Origin: Crocinitomicaceae bacterium
GTDB taxonomy: Bacteria > Bacteroidota > Bacteroidia > Flavobacteriales_D > Crocinitomicaceae
DNA: 64,000 bases
Direction: 5' to 3'
Assembly (NCBI GenBank): GCA_018402525.1
Contig: JAGYIR010000011.1
Location: forward strand, 62,001-126,000
Below, one piece after another: positions 42,353 through 51,557 of the stretch. The notes beneath the pieces are model-generated. The model had not been told where the DNA came from, searched no databases, and saw only the letters and a program-made list of their open reading frames with translations. Within the stretch, counting starts at the first letter, position 1. Each line of letters begins with the position of its first letter. Both the position numbers and the translations under genes were made by a program.

Positions 42353-43204
42353 TTACGGAAAAACGGTCAATGAATGATTCATTGCGCGCATAAAAGCTTC
42401 TTGGTTTATTCCTGTTTCGATGGATTGATCTTCAAACCATTCCAGCATTTTTTCTGTCGGCATGTTACCCGTGAGTGCATCCGCTGCCATTGGACAGCCA
42501 CCAAAACCTTTGATAGCTCCGTCAAAACGTCGACAACCAGCAGTGTAGCCAGCTTCGACCAAAGCTTTTGCATTTCCAGGAACGGTATGGAGGTGTGCGC
42601 CGAACTCAACACTAGGGAGGCTTGGAATCAATGTTTCAAAAAGCGATTTAACCACGCTAGGATCCGCGGCGCCAATGGTATCCGAAACTGCTTGAATTCT
42701 CACGTCCAGCTTTTCATATAGCTTTTGTGCCCATTCGCTAACAATATCTGGATGCCACTTTTCTCCGTAAGGATTCCCAAAACCCATCGATAGGTAGAGC
42801 ACCAATTCTTTGTTGCTTTTCTTAGCAATGTTTTGAATTGCCTCCACGCGGGAAAATGATTCTTCAATGGTTGAATTGGTATTTCGCTTTTGAAATTCTT
42901 CTGAAACGGAGAATGGATAGCCTAAGTAGTCGATGCGCTCAAAATGTGCAGCATCCTCTGCCCCACGCTCATTTGCAACGATTGCCAAGAGTTTAGAGTC
43001 ACTGATATCCAATCCTGCCAACACTTCTGCTGTATCGCGTAACTGTGGAATCGCTTTGGGCGAAACAAAACTTCCGAAATCCACAGTGTCAAATCCACAA
43101 CGTAGTATCGAATTGATGTAAAGTACCTTATCGATCGTTGGAACAAAATCATGCAAGCCTTGCATTGCATCGCGTGGACATTCAATCAATTTTAAATTTT
43201 CCAT
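42353..43204 (-). CDS. mvaB: Hydroxymethylglutaryl-CoA lyase
   Basis: This 283-aa DRE-TIM-barrel protein has the N-terminal ECPRDAMQ (R11, D12), a metal-binding HLH (204-206) with N211 downstream, and the active-site loop GFGGCPMAADALTGNMPTE carrying C237. It cleaves HMG-CoA to acetoacetate and acetyl-CoA in leucine breakdown. Length is normal (~290). It lies 22 bp after pyrD on the same strand; the biochemical link to pyrimidine synthesis is not obvious and probably reflects operon history. Confidence 0.92.
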   Translation of the reverse strand: MENLKLIECPRDAMQGLHDFVPTIDKVLYINSILRCGFDTVDFGSFVSPKAIPQLRDTAEVLAGLDISDSKLLAIVANERGAEDAAHFERIDYLGYPFSVSEEFQKRNTNSTIEESFSRVEAIQNIAKKSNKELVLYLSMGFGNPYGEKWHPDIVSEWAQKLYEKLDVRIQAVSDTIGAADPSVVKSLFETLIPSLPSVEFGAHLHTVPGNAKALVEAGYTAGCRRFDGAIKGFGGCPMAADALTGNMPTEKMLEWFEDQSIETGINQEAFMRAMNHSLTVFP

Positions 43205-43226
43205 AGTTAAAAATACATTTTTTGAA

Positions 43227-44261
43227 TCAAGATTGTTTTAAAATCGCCTGATTAATCTTTTTGATCAATCGTGGTCCTTCGTAGATGAATCCTGTATAGA
43301 CTTGAATTAAATCCGCTCCAGCATTGATTTTTTCTAGTGCATCCTCTGCTGAGTGAATTCCCCCTACTCCAATTATTGGGAATGCCTTGTTTGATTTTTC
43401 GGATAAATAGCGCACCACTTCAGTCGATCTAACCTTGACTGGTTTTCCTGATAAGCCTCCTGCGCCAATTTTACTTAATACTTCATCAGAGGTCTTCAAT
43501 CCTTCTCGAGAAATGGTGGTATTCGTGGCTATGACCCCATCCAGCTTCACTTCTTTTACAATGTCAATGATATCGTCGAGCTGTTCATTTGTCAAGTCTG
43601 GCGCGATTTTAAGTAGTACAGGTTTGCGCTGTTCCTTTTTCGCATTGAGCTCTTGTAGCGTTCGTAATAATTCCGTGAGTGGACCTTTTTCCTGCAATTC
43701 ACGCAGGTTTGGCGTATTAGGTGAAGAAACATTGACTACAAAGTAATCTACGTATGGGAATAGCGCATTAAATGAGAGGACGTAATCGTCTGTTGCGCTT
43801 TCGTTCGGAGTGACCTTATTCTTCCCAATATTCCCACCTATGATGATGGAAGTCTTGCGCTTCTTTAAATTTTCAATGGCATTTTCTACACCTTCGTTGT
43901 TAAAACCCATGCGGTTGATAATTCCGCTATCTTCTTTCACTCTGAACAAACGTGGTTTGTCATTTCCAGGTTGACCGACTGGAGTTACTGTTCCAATTTC
44001 AATAAATCCAAAACCGCAATATGCCAGGTCATTGTACATAGAACCGTTTTTATCGAACCCTGCTGCAAGTCCAACTGGATTTTTGAAGGTAATTCCAAAA
44101 AGTTTGCGCTCCAGACGTTTATCTTCAACGCTGTACATTTTCTTCCAAATGGACTTCATTCCAGGAATAGAAAGTGTGAAACGAATGAGTTTGGCAGTGA
44201 AGTAATGAATCTTTTCTGGATCGAATAAAAAGAAGAGCGAGCGGATTAATTTATACATCAA
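43227..44261 (-). CDS. pyrD: Dihydroorotate dehydrogenase (quinone), class 2
   Basis: This 344-aa protein has the class 2 N-terminal extension ([13 protein letters not shown]) for quinone and membrane contact. [43 protein letters not shown] with the catalytic serine region, and GGLSGKPVK and [11 protein letters not shown] for FMN binding follow. It oxidises dihydroorotate at the inner membrane, fourth step of UMP synthesis. It heads the unit pyrD-mvaB-lipoprotein-lipoprotein. Confidence 0.95.
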   Translation of the reverse strand: MMYKLIRSLFFLFDPEKIHYFTAKLIRFTLSIPGMKSIWKKMYSVEDKRLERKLFGITFKNPVGLAAGFDKNGSMYNDLAYCGFGFIEIGTVTPVGQPGNDKPRLFRVKEDSGIINRMGFNNEGVENAIENLKKRKTSIIIGGNIGKNKVTPNESATDDYVLSFNALFPYVDYFVVNVSSPNTPNLRELQEKGPLTELLRTLQELNAKKEQRKPVLLKIAPDLTNEQLDDIIDIVKEVKLDGVIATNTTISREGLKTSDEVLSKIGAGGLSGKPVKVRSTEVVRYLSEKSNKAFPIIGVGGIHSAEDALEKINAGADLIQVYTGFIYEGPRLIKKINQAILKQS

Positions 44262-44288
44262 TTTGGATTTTCACAAAGGTAAAAACGA

Positions 44289-44316
44289 CAACGAGGTGAC
44301 CATGGCCACCTCGTTG
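44289..44316 (-). terminator. Terminator after the DUF6089-like gene
   Basis: CAACGAGGTG (44289-44298) and CACCTCGTTG (44307-44316) form a perfect 10-bp stem. On the reverse strand it is followed by TCGTTTTTACC. It separates the outer-membrane protein gene from pyrD. Confidence 0.75.
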
Positions 44317-44346
44317 AATTCTTTCAAGAAAATATTAACAATTCTA

Positions 44347-45300
44347 CTAGAACTTGTAGCGTCCTTTCCATCTGTACGATCTTCTTTGTTTTCCGTAATC
44401 TTTATAAGTAATATTTCTAGCCACTACTAAATTTAAGTAGAAGTAAGCATCTTTTTGTTTATCTCCACGTTGCTGCCCCGCACCAAACCATGTCGTATTT
44501 TCAACGCTAGGATTCGATAAGAAAGCTGATTCTTGACCGTAATACGTCGCTAACAAATCTCTGTCGTAATAAGTCGTTCCGACGTCATCAATGTAATCTG
44601 TAAATGTTTTAACGTAGGTCGCCTCAATACCAATTCTCCACATTCTATTAATTCCAACACGGAAACCTACACCGGCAGGAATTGTCGCTGTAATTGGCAT
44701 CGACTTTTCCGCCCCATCTGCAAGTCCTTGACCTTCTGTATTTAAAGGACGTAAAGCTGTCCACGAGCCTTGGTACTTAGCTTTTGGATTGAAATAAGAA
44801 ATACCAACACCACCAAACACGTACAATTGAAAGTTTTTATCTCTCATCTTAGTACTATGCCCTCTGAGGTTGTATCTGTTACCGTATTTCTCATTCGCTA
44901 AGAGAATCAACTCCAAGCGTTGAGAAAGTTCAATGATAATACTTCTGAAATGTAAGTTACGTGAATTACGGATGACTTCTTGGGTTTGAGAATCATCACC
45001 TCTTAACAATCCTATATTAAAAGATGTTGTTGTTGCCCAGTAAGGGTGAAAACGGTAACGGAATCCTATCATTCCACCGTAACCAGTGGATGGTAAATCT
45101 AAATCGGCAAGACTGTAGTCAGTTCCAATTTGATTTCTACCACCAAGATCTCCTAGGAATTGTGTTGCTCCAACACCACCCATTATTTCTTTTTTGTTCA
45201 ATGACCAGTTTCGTTGTGTGTTAAAATTCGTATGCTGCGCATAGGAACTAAAAGAAACAACAACCGCAATCAGCAGAACGAGGTTAGATAAATATTTCAT
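44347..45300 (-). CDS. Outer-membrane beta-barrel protein (DUF6089-like)
   Basis: This 317-aa protein has a signal peptide (1-21, ending SSYAQ), then alternating strands with aromatic girdle residues. GGVGATQFLGDLGGRNQIGTDY is near the N-terminus, then YRFHPYWATTTSFNIG, VFGGVGISYFNPKA and PAGVGFRVGINRMWRIGIE. These are typical of the DUF6089/PorG-like small barrel group in Bacteroidota. The basic C-terminus (RRSYRWKGRYKF) is notable. A structural or secretion-linked outer-membrane role is likely; PorG-like proteins belong to T9SS, but I cannot prove that here. Confidence 0.78.
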   Translation of the reverse strand: MKYLSNLVLLIAVVVSFSSYAQHTNFNTQRNWSLNKKEIMGGVGATQFLGDLGGRNQIGTDYSLADLDLPSTGYGGMIGFRYRFHPYWATTTSFNIGLLRGDDSQTQEVIRNSRNLHFRSIIIELSQRLELILLANEKYGNRYNLRGHSTKMRDKNFQLYVFGGVGISYFNPKAKYQGSWTALRPLNTEGQGLADGAEKSMPITATIPAGVGFRVGINRMWRIGIEATYVKTFTDYIDDVGTTYYDRDLLATYYGQESAFLSNPSVENTTWFGAGQQRGDKQKDAYFYLNLVVARNITYKDYGKQRRSYRWKGRYKF

Positions 45301-45455
45301 ATTTTATACAAGTACAAATGGATTAAATCCAATATTTATTACGCACGAAATTAGGAAATGTTTTCGTATGCACCAAAAAGCATTACTTTTTTTTATTAAA
45401 ATTTGATTGTTAATGAATTAATCCGTGCTGCGAATGATTATTTATGGTCACTTGA

Positions 45456-46235
45456 TTAATGAATCAATTTGTAGTTAATGGCGGGCAACACGAATATTCG
45501 GTCCATTTCGTCGATGGCTTTAATATTAGTAATGAATACCATGTTTCCTACATTGTAATTTCGAATAATGGTCTTTAATTCTGATGGGATAACATTTCCT
45601 CGGTACGATTCCACTACGTTTGATTTACCGTTGTAAAAGTTTAAGTCGAATGAAATGATTGTGTATCCTTCCCTTAACTGAATTCCATCAGCATCAAACA
45701 ACGCTTCAACTGGGACTTCTCCTGTAAAATATCCTGCAATATGAGGAAAACGATTGTCCTTAGGAACTGTTCTTTTTGTTATCACTTGGGCCTTGTTTTC
45801 GATGTTCGCTTCGCGCTCTTTGGATTGTGTATTAATATCTTCAGCAACCTCCTTCTCAAGTGTGACCTGCTCCTTTTTAGCAACTTCTGCTTGTGTAGAA
45901 ACACTTTTCTCTATCGGAGGAGATTCAACTTTGTCAGCATTTTCAACAAGTAGAATTTTATCCTCCTCAATGATTTCAGGTTTTTGTGGTACATCACTCT
46001 TTGGTAACACCTGTGCTTGAGGAGTTGGTTTTTCCGTTGCACTACTCGATTGCACAGTAACTAAAGAGATACAAACTGCCAATGTCGCTAATCCTACTGG
46101 TCCATAAAACCAAGGCGTTTTCCAAGTGGGTGTTAATTGTTGAACCTGTGTGCATATAGATTCAAAATTTTGCTTCGACGCTATATAGTCGGAACCTAGA
46201 GGCTCACGATCTACTAGGGTTTTTACTTTTTTCAT
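45456..46235 (-). CDS. Single-pass membrane protein with GldM C-terminal-like domain (candidate anti-sigma partner)
   Basis: This 259-aa protein has a cytoplasmic N-terminus (1-43), one TM helix (~44-61), a long charged Glu/Lys/Pro-rich spacer (~65-165), and a C-terminal domain (~170-259). That domain, with GEVPVEALFDADGIQLREGYTIISFDLNFYN split by spacing, ends VFITNIKAIDEMDRIFVLPAINYKLI, and its pattern is that of the GldM/PorM periplasmic C-terminal domain (G-x-I-P-K-x-x-L...VxSFxV...IxDIKA). It starts 9 bp after the ECF sigma gene. The topology suits an anti-sigma or signal-relay protein sensing the secretion apparatus or an envelope protein. No canonical anti-sigma domain is visible. Confidence 0.65.
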   Translation of the reverse strand: MKKVKTLVDREPLGSDYIASKQNFESICTQVQQLTPTWKTPWFYGPVGLATLAVCISLVTVQSSSATEKPTPQAQVLPKSDVPQKPEIIEEDKILLVENADKVESPPIEKSVSTQAEVAKKEQVTLEKEVAEDINTQSKEREANIENKAQVITKRTVPKDNRFPHIAGYFTGEVPVEALFDADGIQLREGYTIISFDLNFYNGKSNVVESYRGNVIPSELKTIIRNYNVGNMVFITNIKAIDEMDRIFVLPAINYKLIH

Positions 46236-46244
46236 GTGGTAGTG

Positions 46245-46811
46245 TTATTTCATAAATAGTAATTTCAATCGTTCAATAGCTCTGAAAGCTTTTACTTTTG
46301 CATTGTTTTCAGTGACATCTAAAATTTCACCTATTTCTCTATAGGATCTTTTTTCAAAATACCGCATCTCAATAATTTGTAAATCCACATCCTTCAATTG
46401 CGACAAACAATTGATCAATCGGTTTTTATTTTTTGAGTTATCTTCTTCTTCAAATTCTTCTATCATTTCAAATAAATGCATACTCTCAACATTTATCGTT
46501 TTTCTAGCTTTTCTATCTCGGTAAGCCTGGTATAACTCACTTTTCGCAATACGATACAACCAAGACGAAAATGGAACTCCTCGGTATTCATATTTATGTA
46601 AATTGCTCATTGCTTTAATGAATACTTGAGATGTCACATCAAATGCTAAATCTTCATCATCCATCCGCTGATAGATGTAGCGAAATATCTGCTCGTGATA
46701 CTTCTTGTACAGTGGACCGAAACGCTCCGGGTCCTTCTTTGCACTCCTAATCCAGGATAACTCCTCTTGGAGAATATCACTAGTTTGGTGATAAACTGGG
46801 TTCACTGACAT
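46245..46811 (-). CDS. ECF sigma-70 family RNA polymerase sigma factor
   Basis: This 188-aa protein has region 2 (~30-95: LYKKYHEQIFRYIYQRMDDEDLAFDVTSQVFIKAM ... FSSWLYRIAKSEL, read in pieces) and region 4 (~130-185: IIEMRYFEKRSYREIGEILDVTENNAKVKAFRAIERLK). It recruits core RNA polymerase to envelope-response promoters. The next gene on the strand, 9 bp later, is a membrane protein with a GldM-like domain and is a likely regulator or partner. I saw no strong TAnnTTTG promoter upstream; a self-recognised promoter is possible. Confidence 0.92.
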   Translation of the reverse strand: MSVNPVYHQTSDILQEELSWIRSAKKDPERFGPLYKKYHEQIFRYIYQRMDDEDLAFDVTSQVFIKAMSNLHKYEYRGVPFSSWLYRIAKSELYQAYRDRKARKTINVESMHLFEMIEEFEEEDNSKNKNRLINCLSQLKDVDLQIIEMRYFEKRSYREIGEILDVTENNAKVKAFRAIERLKLLFMK

Positions 46812-47018
46812 TGTTTCTGGTTTTAGTTTCTAGTTTTTGAAAAAAGCTTGCAGTCCTTCTTCAGGTACATAACAGTTACAAACTAATTTCGTTACAGCTA
46901 TAAACGTCAATTTCGCATAACTATTATGCATGCATCGCTTTATTTTAAATGAAAGGGAATGATGATTACACTCTAATCGATTGTAAGCTATTGATTATAA
47001 ATTATTTATGTGTAAATC

Positions 47019-47993
47019 TTATTCTTCAAAATTATTATCTGAGAGTGCGCCTAAAAATTCAATCAATGCCTTTTTTTCATCAACATTTAGATGGAATGGT
47101 TGAATAATTGGTGACTTATTCACGTGCTGCTCTCCTCCTCTACTATAATGTTCAATGACTTCTTGTAACGTCCCCATAGAACCATCATGCATGTATGGAC
47201 CTGTCAACTTAATATTACGAAGCGTCGGAATTTTAAATTTTCCTTTATCTGTCGAATCGCCGTGAATTCTGAAGCGACCTTGATCATCGATATAATCAAG
47301 ATATAACCCATTGTTTTCTGCTTTAAAATTTGTGAAATGTGGAGGTGTGTGACATTGGATGCAATACAATTTCTCTGAGAAAATTTTCCATCCCCTTTTG
47401 GCCGATTCAGAAATAGCACCCCTTTCTCCTTTATAATAATAACGGTCAAATGGTGAATTGTCGGAGATGAGGGTCCGCTGAAAAGTTGCTAAGCTTCGTG
47501 TGATTGCCCAGGCGTCAATTTCCCTGTTGTATATTTTTCGGACAGCCTGCACGTAATAAGGATCTTTAGAAAGCTTGTCAATAATTGCTTTGATCGTCGC
47601 AGCCATCTCGTTCGCATCAAGGATGGGTACCAACGCTTGTTCTTCGAGCGAAGTGATATGTGCATCAAACATGAAGGTGGGTGAAAACCCGACATTGTAA
47701 AGCGAAGGTGTGTTTCGAAATGCCTTTCGTCCCTTCACTCCTTCTGCGATGGCTAAACCATCAGTAAAGGCCTTTTCAGGAAGGTGACAACTTGCACATG
47801 ACATAGAGTTATCCAGCGACAGGCGCTTATCAAAAAACAACTTCTTACCAAGGGCTAATTTCTCTTCTGAATAAGAATTGTCTTGAGGAATGACCATTTC
47901 GCCAAGTATCGATACATCAGAAGTGGAATCACAACTGACGAGTACGGTCAAGCCGAGTAGGAACGATAAAGGAATCGAATATTTCACTATCAT
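47019..47993 (-). CDS. Di-haem cytochrome c peroxidase (MauG/CcpA family), lipoprotein
   Basis: This 324-aa protein has a lipobox LVSC (C21) and two haem c sites: CASCH (66-70) and CIQCH (211-215). LGKKLFFDKRLSLDNSMSC and the C-terminal GPYMHDGSMGTLQEVIEHYSRGG are the family signatures. It reduces hydrogen peroxide in the periplasm with electrons from small cytochromes, though MauG-like oxidation of a protein partner is possible. It is separated from the sigma gene by ~200 bp in which I see no gene. A methyltransferase gene follows upstream on the same strand with a 30-bp gap. Confidence 0.9.
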   Translation of the reverse strand: MIVKYSIPLSFLLGLTVLVSCDSTSDVSILGEMVIPQDNSYSEEKLALGKKLFFDKRLSLDNSMSCASCHLPEKAFTDGLAIAEGVKGRKAFRNTPSLYNVGFSPTFMFDAHITSLEEQALVPILDANEMAATIKAIIDKLSKDPYYVQAVRKIYNREIDAWAITRSLATFQRTLISDNSPFDRYYYKGERGAISESAKRGWKIFSEKLYCIQCHTPPHFTNFKAENNGLYLDYIDDQGRFRIHGDSTDKGKFKIPTLRNIKLTGPYMHDGSMGTLQEVIEHYSRGGEQHVNKSPIIQPFHLNVDEKKALIEFLGALSDNNFEE

Positions 47994-48023
47994 TAAAATT
48001 GATCAAAGACGTACCTAACGCCT

Positions 48024-48794
48024 CTATTTTGATACAATATAAAGTTTTTCCGAAGCTAACAGACGATACCTAGCAATGATTTCTGTTGAATAATGGGCTT
48101 CTTTATTGAATTCAACCACCTTAAATCCTGCTTTCTCAAGCCACTGGGGATAATCGTTTCCAAACAAACGCACGTGATCCTTCTGCCAATAGTGCTTTTC
48201 TCTGTCCTCTGGTGTTACGATACTCGGATCTTCATATGTCGTGTCCCTGTTATAATCTTGAGGGACTTGCATAATCCCCCATCCACCTGGTTTCATAACG
48301 CGATGCAACTCTTTCATACACTGAAGAGCATCCTCCACGTGTTCCAACACATGATTACAAAATACCACGTCAAAACGGCTGTCTTCTAGCGGAATACTGT
48401 GTAAATCAAAGTGCATATCGGCAATCGGCGAAACCAAATCCCCCGTCAAATAATTTAAATTTGATTGATTTTTGAACTTCTTATGAAAACACTGCTCTGG
48501 TGCTATATGCAGCACATCTAGTTGATCTGCAGTAAAGAAATTGGAGTGATTTTTTAAATACAACCACATCAAACGATGACGCTCTAATGTTAAATCGTAG
48601 GGACAAAGTACATTTTCACGATGCGCAACGTCAGAACCGTAGGATAAAAATTTTGAGAAACTTTTTTCGCAAACAGGACATTCTACTTTGTCTCCCTTGT
48701 AAAGCAATGGTGCAACGAGTTTAAACGGGTAACTCAATCGAATTAACAGTGGTCGTGGGAGTTTGTTCAATAAAAATTTATACAGTTTCTTCAT
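48024..48794 (-). CDS. SAM-dependent methyltransferase with N-terminal zinc-finger-like cysteines
   Basis: This 256-aa protein has an N-terminal amphipathic stretch, a CPVC...CPYD four-cysteine-type pattern (~38-42 and ~62-65) that could bind zinc, and then a class I methyltransferase core. Core features are VLHIAPEQCF at motif I, FDVVFCNHVLEHVEDA, and LHRVMKPGGWGIMQVP. The target is unknown; similar proteins sit in polysaccharide or lipid modification loci. It has a -7 box at 48812-48819. Confidence 0.82.
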   Translation of the reverse strand: MKKLYKFLLNKLPRPLLIRLSYPFKLVAPLLYKGDKVECPVCEKSFSKFLSYGSDVAHRENVLCPYDLTLERHRLMWLYLKNHSNFFTADQLDVLHIAPEQCFHKKFKNQSNLNYLTGDLVSPIADMHFDLHSIPLEDSRFDVVFCNHVLEHVEDALQCMKELHRVMKPGGWGIMQVPQDYNRDTTYEDPSIVTPEDREKHYWQKDHVRLFGNDYPQWLEKAGFKVVEFNKEAHYSTEIIARYRLLASEKLYIVSK

Positions 48795-48811
48795 CCAATT
48801 TTATTCTGTCA

Positions 48812-48819
48812 CAAATGTA
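48812..48819 (-). promoter_or_regulatory. -7 box of the zinc-finger methyltransferase gene
   Basis: The reverse strand reads TACATTTG, matching TAnnTTTG, 17 bp upstream of the ATG at 48794. Confidence 0.45.
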
Positions 48820-48891
48820 CACAATCAAGTCTAATATTTTAATTGAAGCATGGCTTTATTCGAACCTGTCGAATTGTAATACTAGGAAGTT

Positions 48892-49899
48892 ATGCTTAAT
48901 TTTGTCGCGTTGAAACCAATCGTATACATAGCTGTTTTTCTAATTCTGAGCGCGACATCAGTTCGGTCACAGTCCAATGATTCATTGCCTTTTCGTATGT
49001 TTAAGAGTGATGTCATATTAGCAACAGATCTTGGGTTTTACTCAGCTCCATTTAGCCTTAAGGACAATTACAACCTTGGTGTTAATCGCATCAAATTTAA
49101 GAACAATCCTAAACTTGTTTTAGGCTTAGGGTTTGCCTATAAATGGTTTTCATTCCGTTTGGGTTTTGCCCTTCCTGTCGATTTACGTTCAACTAAAAAA
49201 TTCGAGGAGACAAATTATTTTGATGTCGGATTAAGATTCAGCATCAAACAAACATATAGCACCCTTGAATTTAGAAATTACCAGGGTTTTACAATTAAAA
49301 ATGCATCACACTGGAACGATTCGCTCGACAGTCCTAACCAATTTAGAGCGAAAACAAGTTCCATCAACGTTTCAGCGAATGTGTACTATTTCAAATCGAA
49401 AAGTTTCAATTTTAAAGCAGCAATGGGGAAGGCAGGACATTACACCGGCTCAGCGCAAACGTGGTATTTCAAGAGTTCGCTTAACTTTTTCGGTGTAATC
49501 AACGAGGCAGGATCTCTTGTTCCTGTAGAATTGACGGATAGTAGTGATCGTACCAATGCGAGTTCCGTTGGTGCGTTAGATATGGGATTTATTCCAGGAT
49601 ATGCCTATGCAAATCGAATCAACAACTGGCAATTTGCCATTTTTGGTGGATTGGGTGGTGTTATACAATCAAAGTACTACACGTATCTCGGGACTACGCG
49701 TAGTTTCCTTGGTATTGCTCCACGATTAGATTTCAGATTAATTGTAGGCTACTCTCGACCGAGGTACTTTTTAATTCTATCAGGCGATTTTGATATTAAA
49801 TCTGCTCAAATTCAAGATTTAACTTATAACCAGACCTACTACAATGTCCGATTGACAAGTGGTTTTAGAATAAAAACGAAAGCTTCTAAAGAGAATTAA
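48892..49899 (+). CDS. DUF4421 outer-membrane beta-barrel protein
   Basis: This 335-aa protein has a signal peptide (~1-26, ending SVRSQ) and a barrel. Characteristic DUF4421 stretches are NLGVNRIKFKNNPKLVLGLGFAYKWFSFRLGF and NVSANVYYFKSKSFNFKAAMG, described here in part. Alternating aromatic strands run to the C-terminus, which ends in a basic tail. Function of the family is not known; it may act as an outer-membrane channel or assembly factor. Its 3' end overlaps the convergent gene by 14 bp. Confidence 0.8.
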   Translation: MLNFVALKPIVYIAVFLILSATSVRSQSNDSLPFRMFKSDVILATDLGFYSAPFSLKDNYNLGVNRIKFKNNPKLVLGLGFAYKWFSFRLGFALPVDLRSTKKFEETNYFDVGLRFSIKQTYSTLEFRNYQGFTIKNASHWNDSLDSPNQFRAKTSSINVSANVYYFKSKSFNFKAAMGKAGHYTGSAQTWYFKSSLNFFGVINEAGSLVPVELTDSSDRTNASSVGALDMGFIPGYAYANRINNWQFAIFGGLGGVIQSKYYTYLGTTRSFLGIAPRLDFRLIVGYSRPRYFLILSGDFDIKSAQIQDLTYNQTYYNVRLTSGFRIKTKASKEN

Positions 49900-50338
49900 A
49901 GGGACTTTTACTGACCTGAATGCGCCAAGAAGTTCTAAACTCACTTAATGATGTAATCATTGGATTGTAGACGTCCCAGGTGGTATATTCTCTTAACTCT
50001 GAGACATGTACATAGTTGAATTCATCACCTTTTCGAATTACGAGGAACAAGCGATTGAAGAAATCCACGTTCAATTTTGTCCCCATTGATTTTACGAATT
50101 TCACAGAACTGTCAATAGAGCAGCCAGAAGCATTGACTTCAGTTTCATCTGCGGCGAGCACCAAGAAGCGATTTTCCAATACCACTCCCCTTGCCTTCAG
50201 TCCATTGCCATGAGCCGCCCAACCGTTAACAAAGGTGTTTGTCTCAGTTTGCAGTAGGTTTACCTCTACATCGCTCAATTCGCGATTAGCAGTGTATACC
50301 CATACCTTGCTCAATCCACTTAATTCTGGAAATAACAT
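49886..50338 (-). CDS. Conserved Bacteroidota protein, no ATPase motifs
   Basis: This 150-aa protein begins MLFPELSGLSKVWVYTANRELSD and has a conserved NGWAAHGNGLKARGVVLENRFLVLAAD segment (shown in parts elsewhere). Orthologues are commonly labelled 'ABC transporter ATPase', but there is no Walker A, signature or Walker B here, so I do not use that label. It lies one base after the Fe-S protein stop and ends a six-gene leftward operon. Its repeated position beside these electron-transfer genes, if conserved, would be the best clue to its role. Confidence 0.75.
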   Translation of the reverse strand: MLFPELSGLSKVWVYTANRELSDVEVNLLQTETNTFVNGWAAHGNGLKARGVVLENRFLVLAADETEVNASGCSIDSSVKFVKSMGTKLNVDFFNRLFLVIRKGDEFNYVHVSELREYTTWDVYNPMITSLSEFRTSWRIQVSKSPFNSL

Positions 50339-50339
50339 A

Positions 50340-51128
50340 TTATAAGTCTGCCGCCGTGGCGATTAATTCTGCAATGTCCAACACTTGAACTTCTTCTTCT
50401 TTATTGAAGTTTTTAACTCCATCTGTCATCATTGTGTTGCAAAATGGACAGCCTGTCGCTATAATATTTGGTTTCAACTCCAACGCTTCTTCTGTACGCT
50501 CAATGTTTATTTCCTTGTTTCCTTTCTCTGCTTCTTTGAACATTTGCGCTCCACCTGCTCCACAGCATAAACCGTTCGTTTTACAGCGTTTCATCTCTAC
50601 CAATTCACCATCCAATTTCTCAATTAACTCACGTGGCGCTTCGTAAACATCATTTGCACGTCCAAGGTAACAAGGATCGTGAAACGTGATCTTTTTTCCT
50701 TTGAAGGTTCCTCCATCTTTCAATGTCAATTTCCCTTGATTGATTAACTCCTGAATCAACTGCGTATGGTGGATGACTTCGTAATTTCCTCCCAATTCAG
50801 GGTATTCGTTTTTCAAAGTATTGAAGCAATGAGGGCAAGCAGTCACAATTTTTTTTACTTCGTAACCGTCTAGGACTTGAATGTTCATCATTGCCTGCAT
50901 CTGAAATGTAAATTCATTTCCAGCACGTTTTGCAGGATCGCCTGTACAACTTTCTTCAGCACCTAGCACTGCAAAATTGACATTGCAATTGTTCAAGATT
51001 TTCACCAAAGCCTTCGTGATCTTTTTTGCCCGATCGTCAAAACTTCCGGAACAACCCACCCAAAACAAAATTTCAGGGGATTCTCCTTTCGCCATCATTT
51101 CGGCCATCGTTGGTACAGTCAAACTCAT
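50340..51128 (-). CDS. (Fe-S)-binding protein with CCG domains (HdrD/GlpC-like)
   Basis: This 262-aa protein has two cysteine-rich domains of the heterodisulfide-reductase type: CSGSFD...CPHCFNTLKNEYP and CCGAGGAQMF...CPFCNTMM. These bind a non-cubane [4Fe-4S] cluster and occur in HdrB/HdrD, GlpC and LldE. It lies 3 bp downstream of a HAD gene and pairs with the membrane ferredoxin-type protein at 51547-52860. Together they resemble a two-subunit HdrDE/GlpC-like electron-transfer complex that might link cytoplasmic donors to quinone. The donor is unknown. Confidence 0.88.
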   Translation of the reverse strand: MSLTVPTMAEMMAKGESPEILFWVGCSGSFDDRAKKITKALVKILNNCNVNFAVLGAEESCTGDPAKRAGNEFTFQMQAMMNIQVLDGYEVKKIVTACPHCFNTLKNEYPELGGNYEVIHHTQLIQELINQGKLTLKDGGTFKGKKITFHDPCYLGRANDVYEAPRELIEKLDGELVEMKRCKTNGLCCGAGGAQMFKEAEKGNKEINIERTEEALELKPNIIATGCPFCNTMMTDGVKNFNKEEEVQVLDIAELIATAADL

Positions 51129-51131
51129 AAT

Positions 51132-51557
51132 CTATTTCTTAAATACTTGAATACTTACCTTTTCCTCCACTAAATCCGAAAAAGTACCATCATAGCGTGT
51201 TGCACGCACAATATGATTATCGATCCAGTGGTAATTCCCTCCTCTCGGTTTCCCCATTAGCAATCCATGGTATGAAAATCCGTGCTTATCCAACCATTGT
51301 TCCGTTACTTCTCTGTGTTCTTCTACACGTGAAGTGAAAAAGGTGATGATATGTCCTTCGTCGTACCACTTGTTAATTGTTATCAACGCGTCTGGATACA
51401 ATGCGGCTGTCGCCATACGTTCTGGCTCTTCGTTCGGAATATCGTCACAAATGGTCCCGTCGATATCAATCAAATAATTCTTTACCTCTTCAGGTAAAAC
51501 GGGAGACAACTTTTTGCCATCTACCACCAATTCATTCAATTCCTGGTTAGTCTTCAT
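51132..51557 (-). CDS. HAD-superfamily phosphatase-like protein
   Basis: This 141-aa protein has HAD motif I D31-I-D33-G-T-I in YLIDIDGTICDD, motif II FTSRV, and GKPRGGNYHWIDNHIVRATRYDG near the end, described in parts. Its length and motifs fit a small HAD phosphatase (LNS2/PNKP-like). It is sometimes labelled phosphoheptose isomerase, which the HAD motif does not support. It overlaps the upstream ferredoxin-type gene by 11 bp, so it is translated from the same mRNA. Confidence 0.78.
   Translation of the reverse strand: MKTNQELNELVVDGKKLSPVLPEEVKNYLIDIDGTICDDIPNEEPERMATAALYPDALITINKWYDEGHIITFFTSRVEEHREVTEQWLDKHGFSYHGLLMGKPRGGNYHWIDNHIVRATRYDGTFSDLVEEKVSIQVFKK

Noticed and set aside
43435-43746. 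103-codon antisense frame inside pyrD; similar frames at 735-1043, 27001-27309 and 42374-42721
   Set aside because: They lie fully within genes of known families and show no domain, signal or start context of their own.
49886-50338. ABC transporter ATPase label for the 150-aa protein
   Set aside because: No Walker A, Walker B or signature motif is present and the length is too short.
51132-51557. Phosphoheptose isomerase label
   Set aside because: The sequence carries HAD motif I (DIDGT) and lacks a SIS domain.
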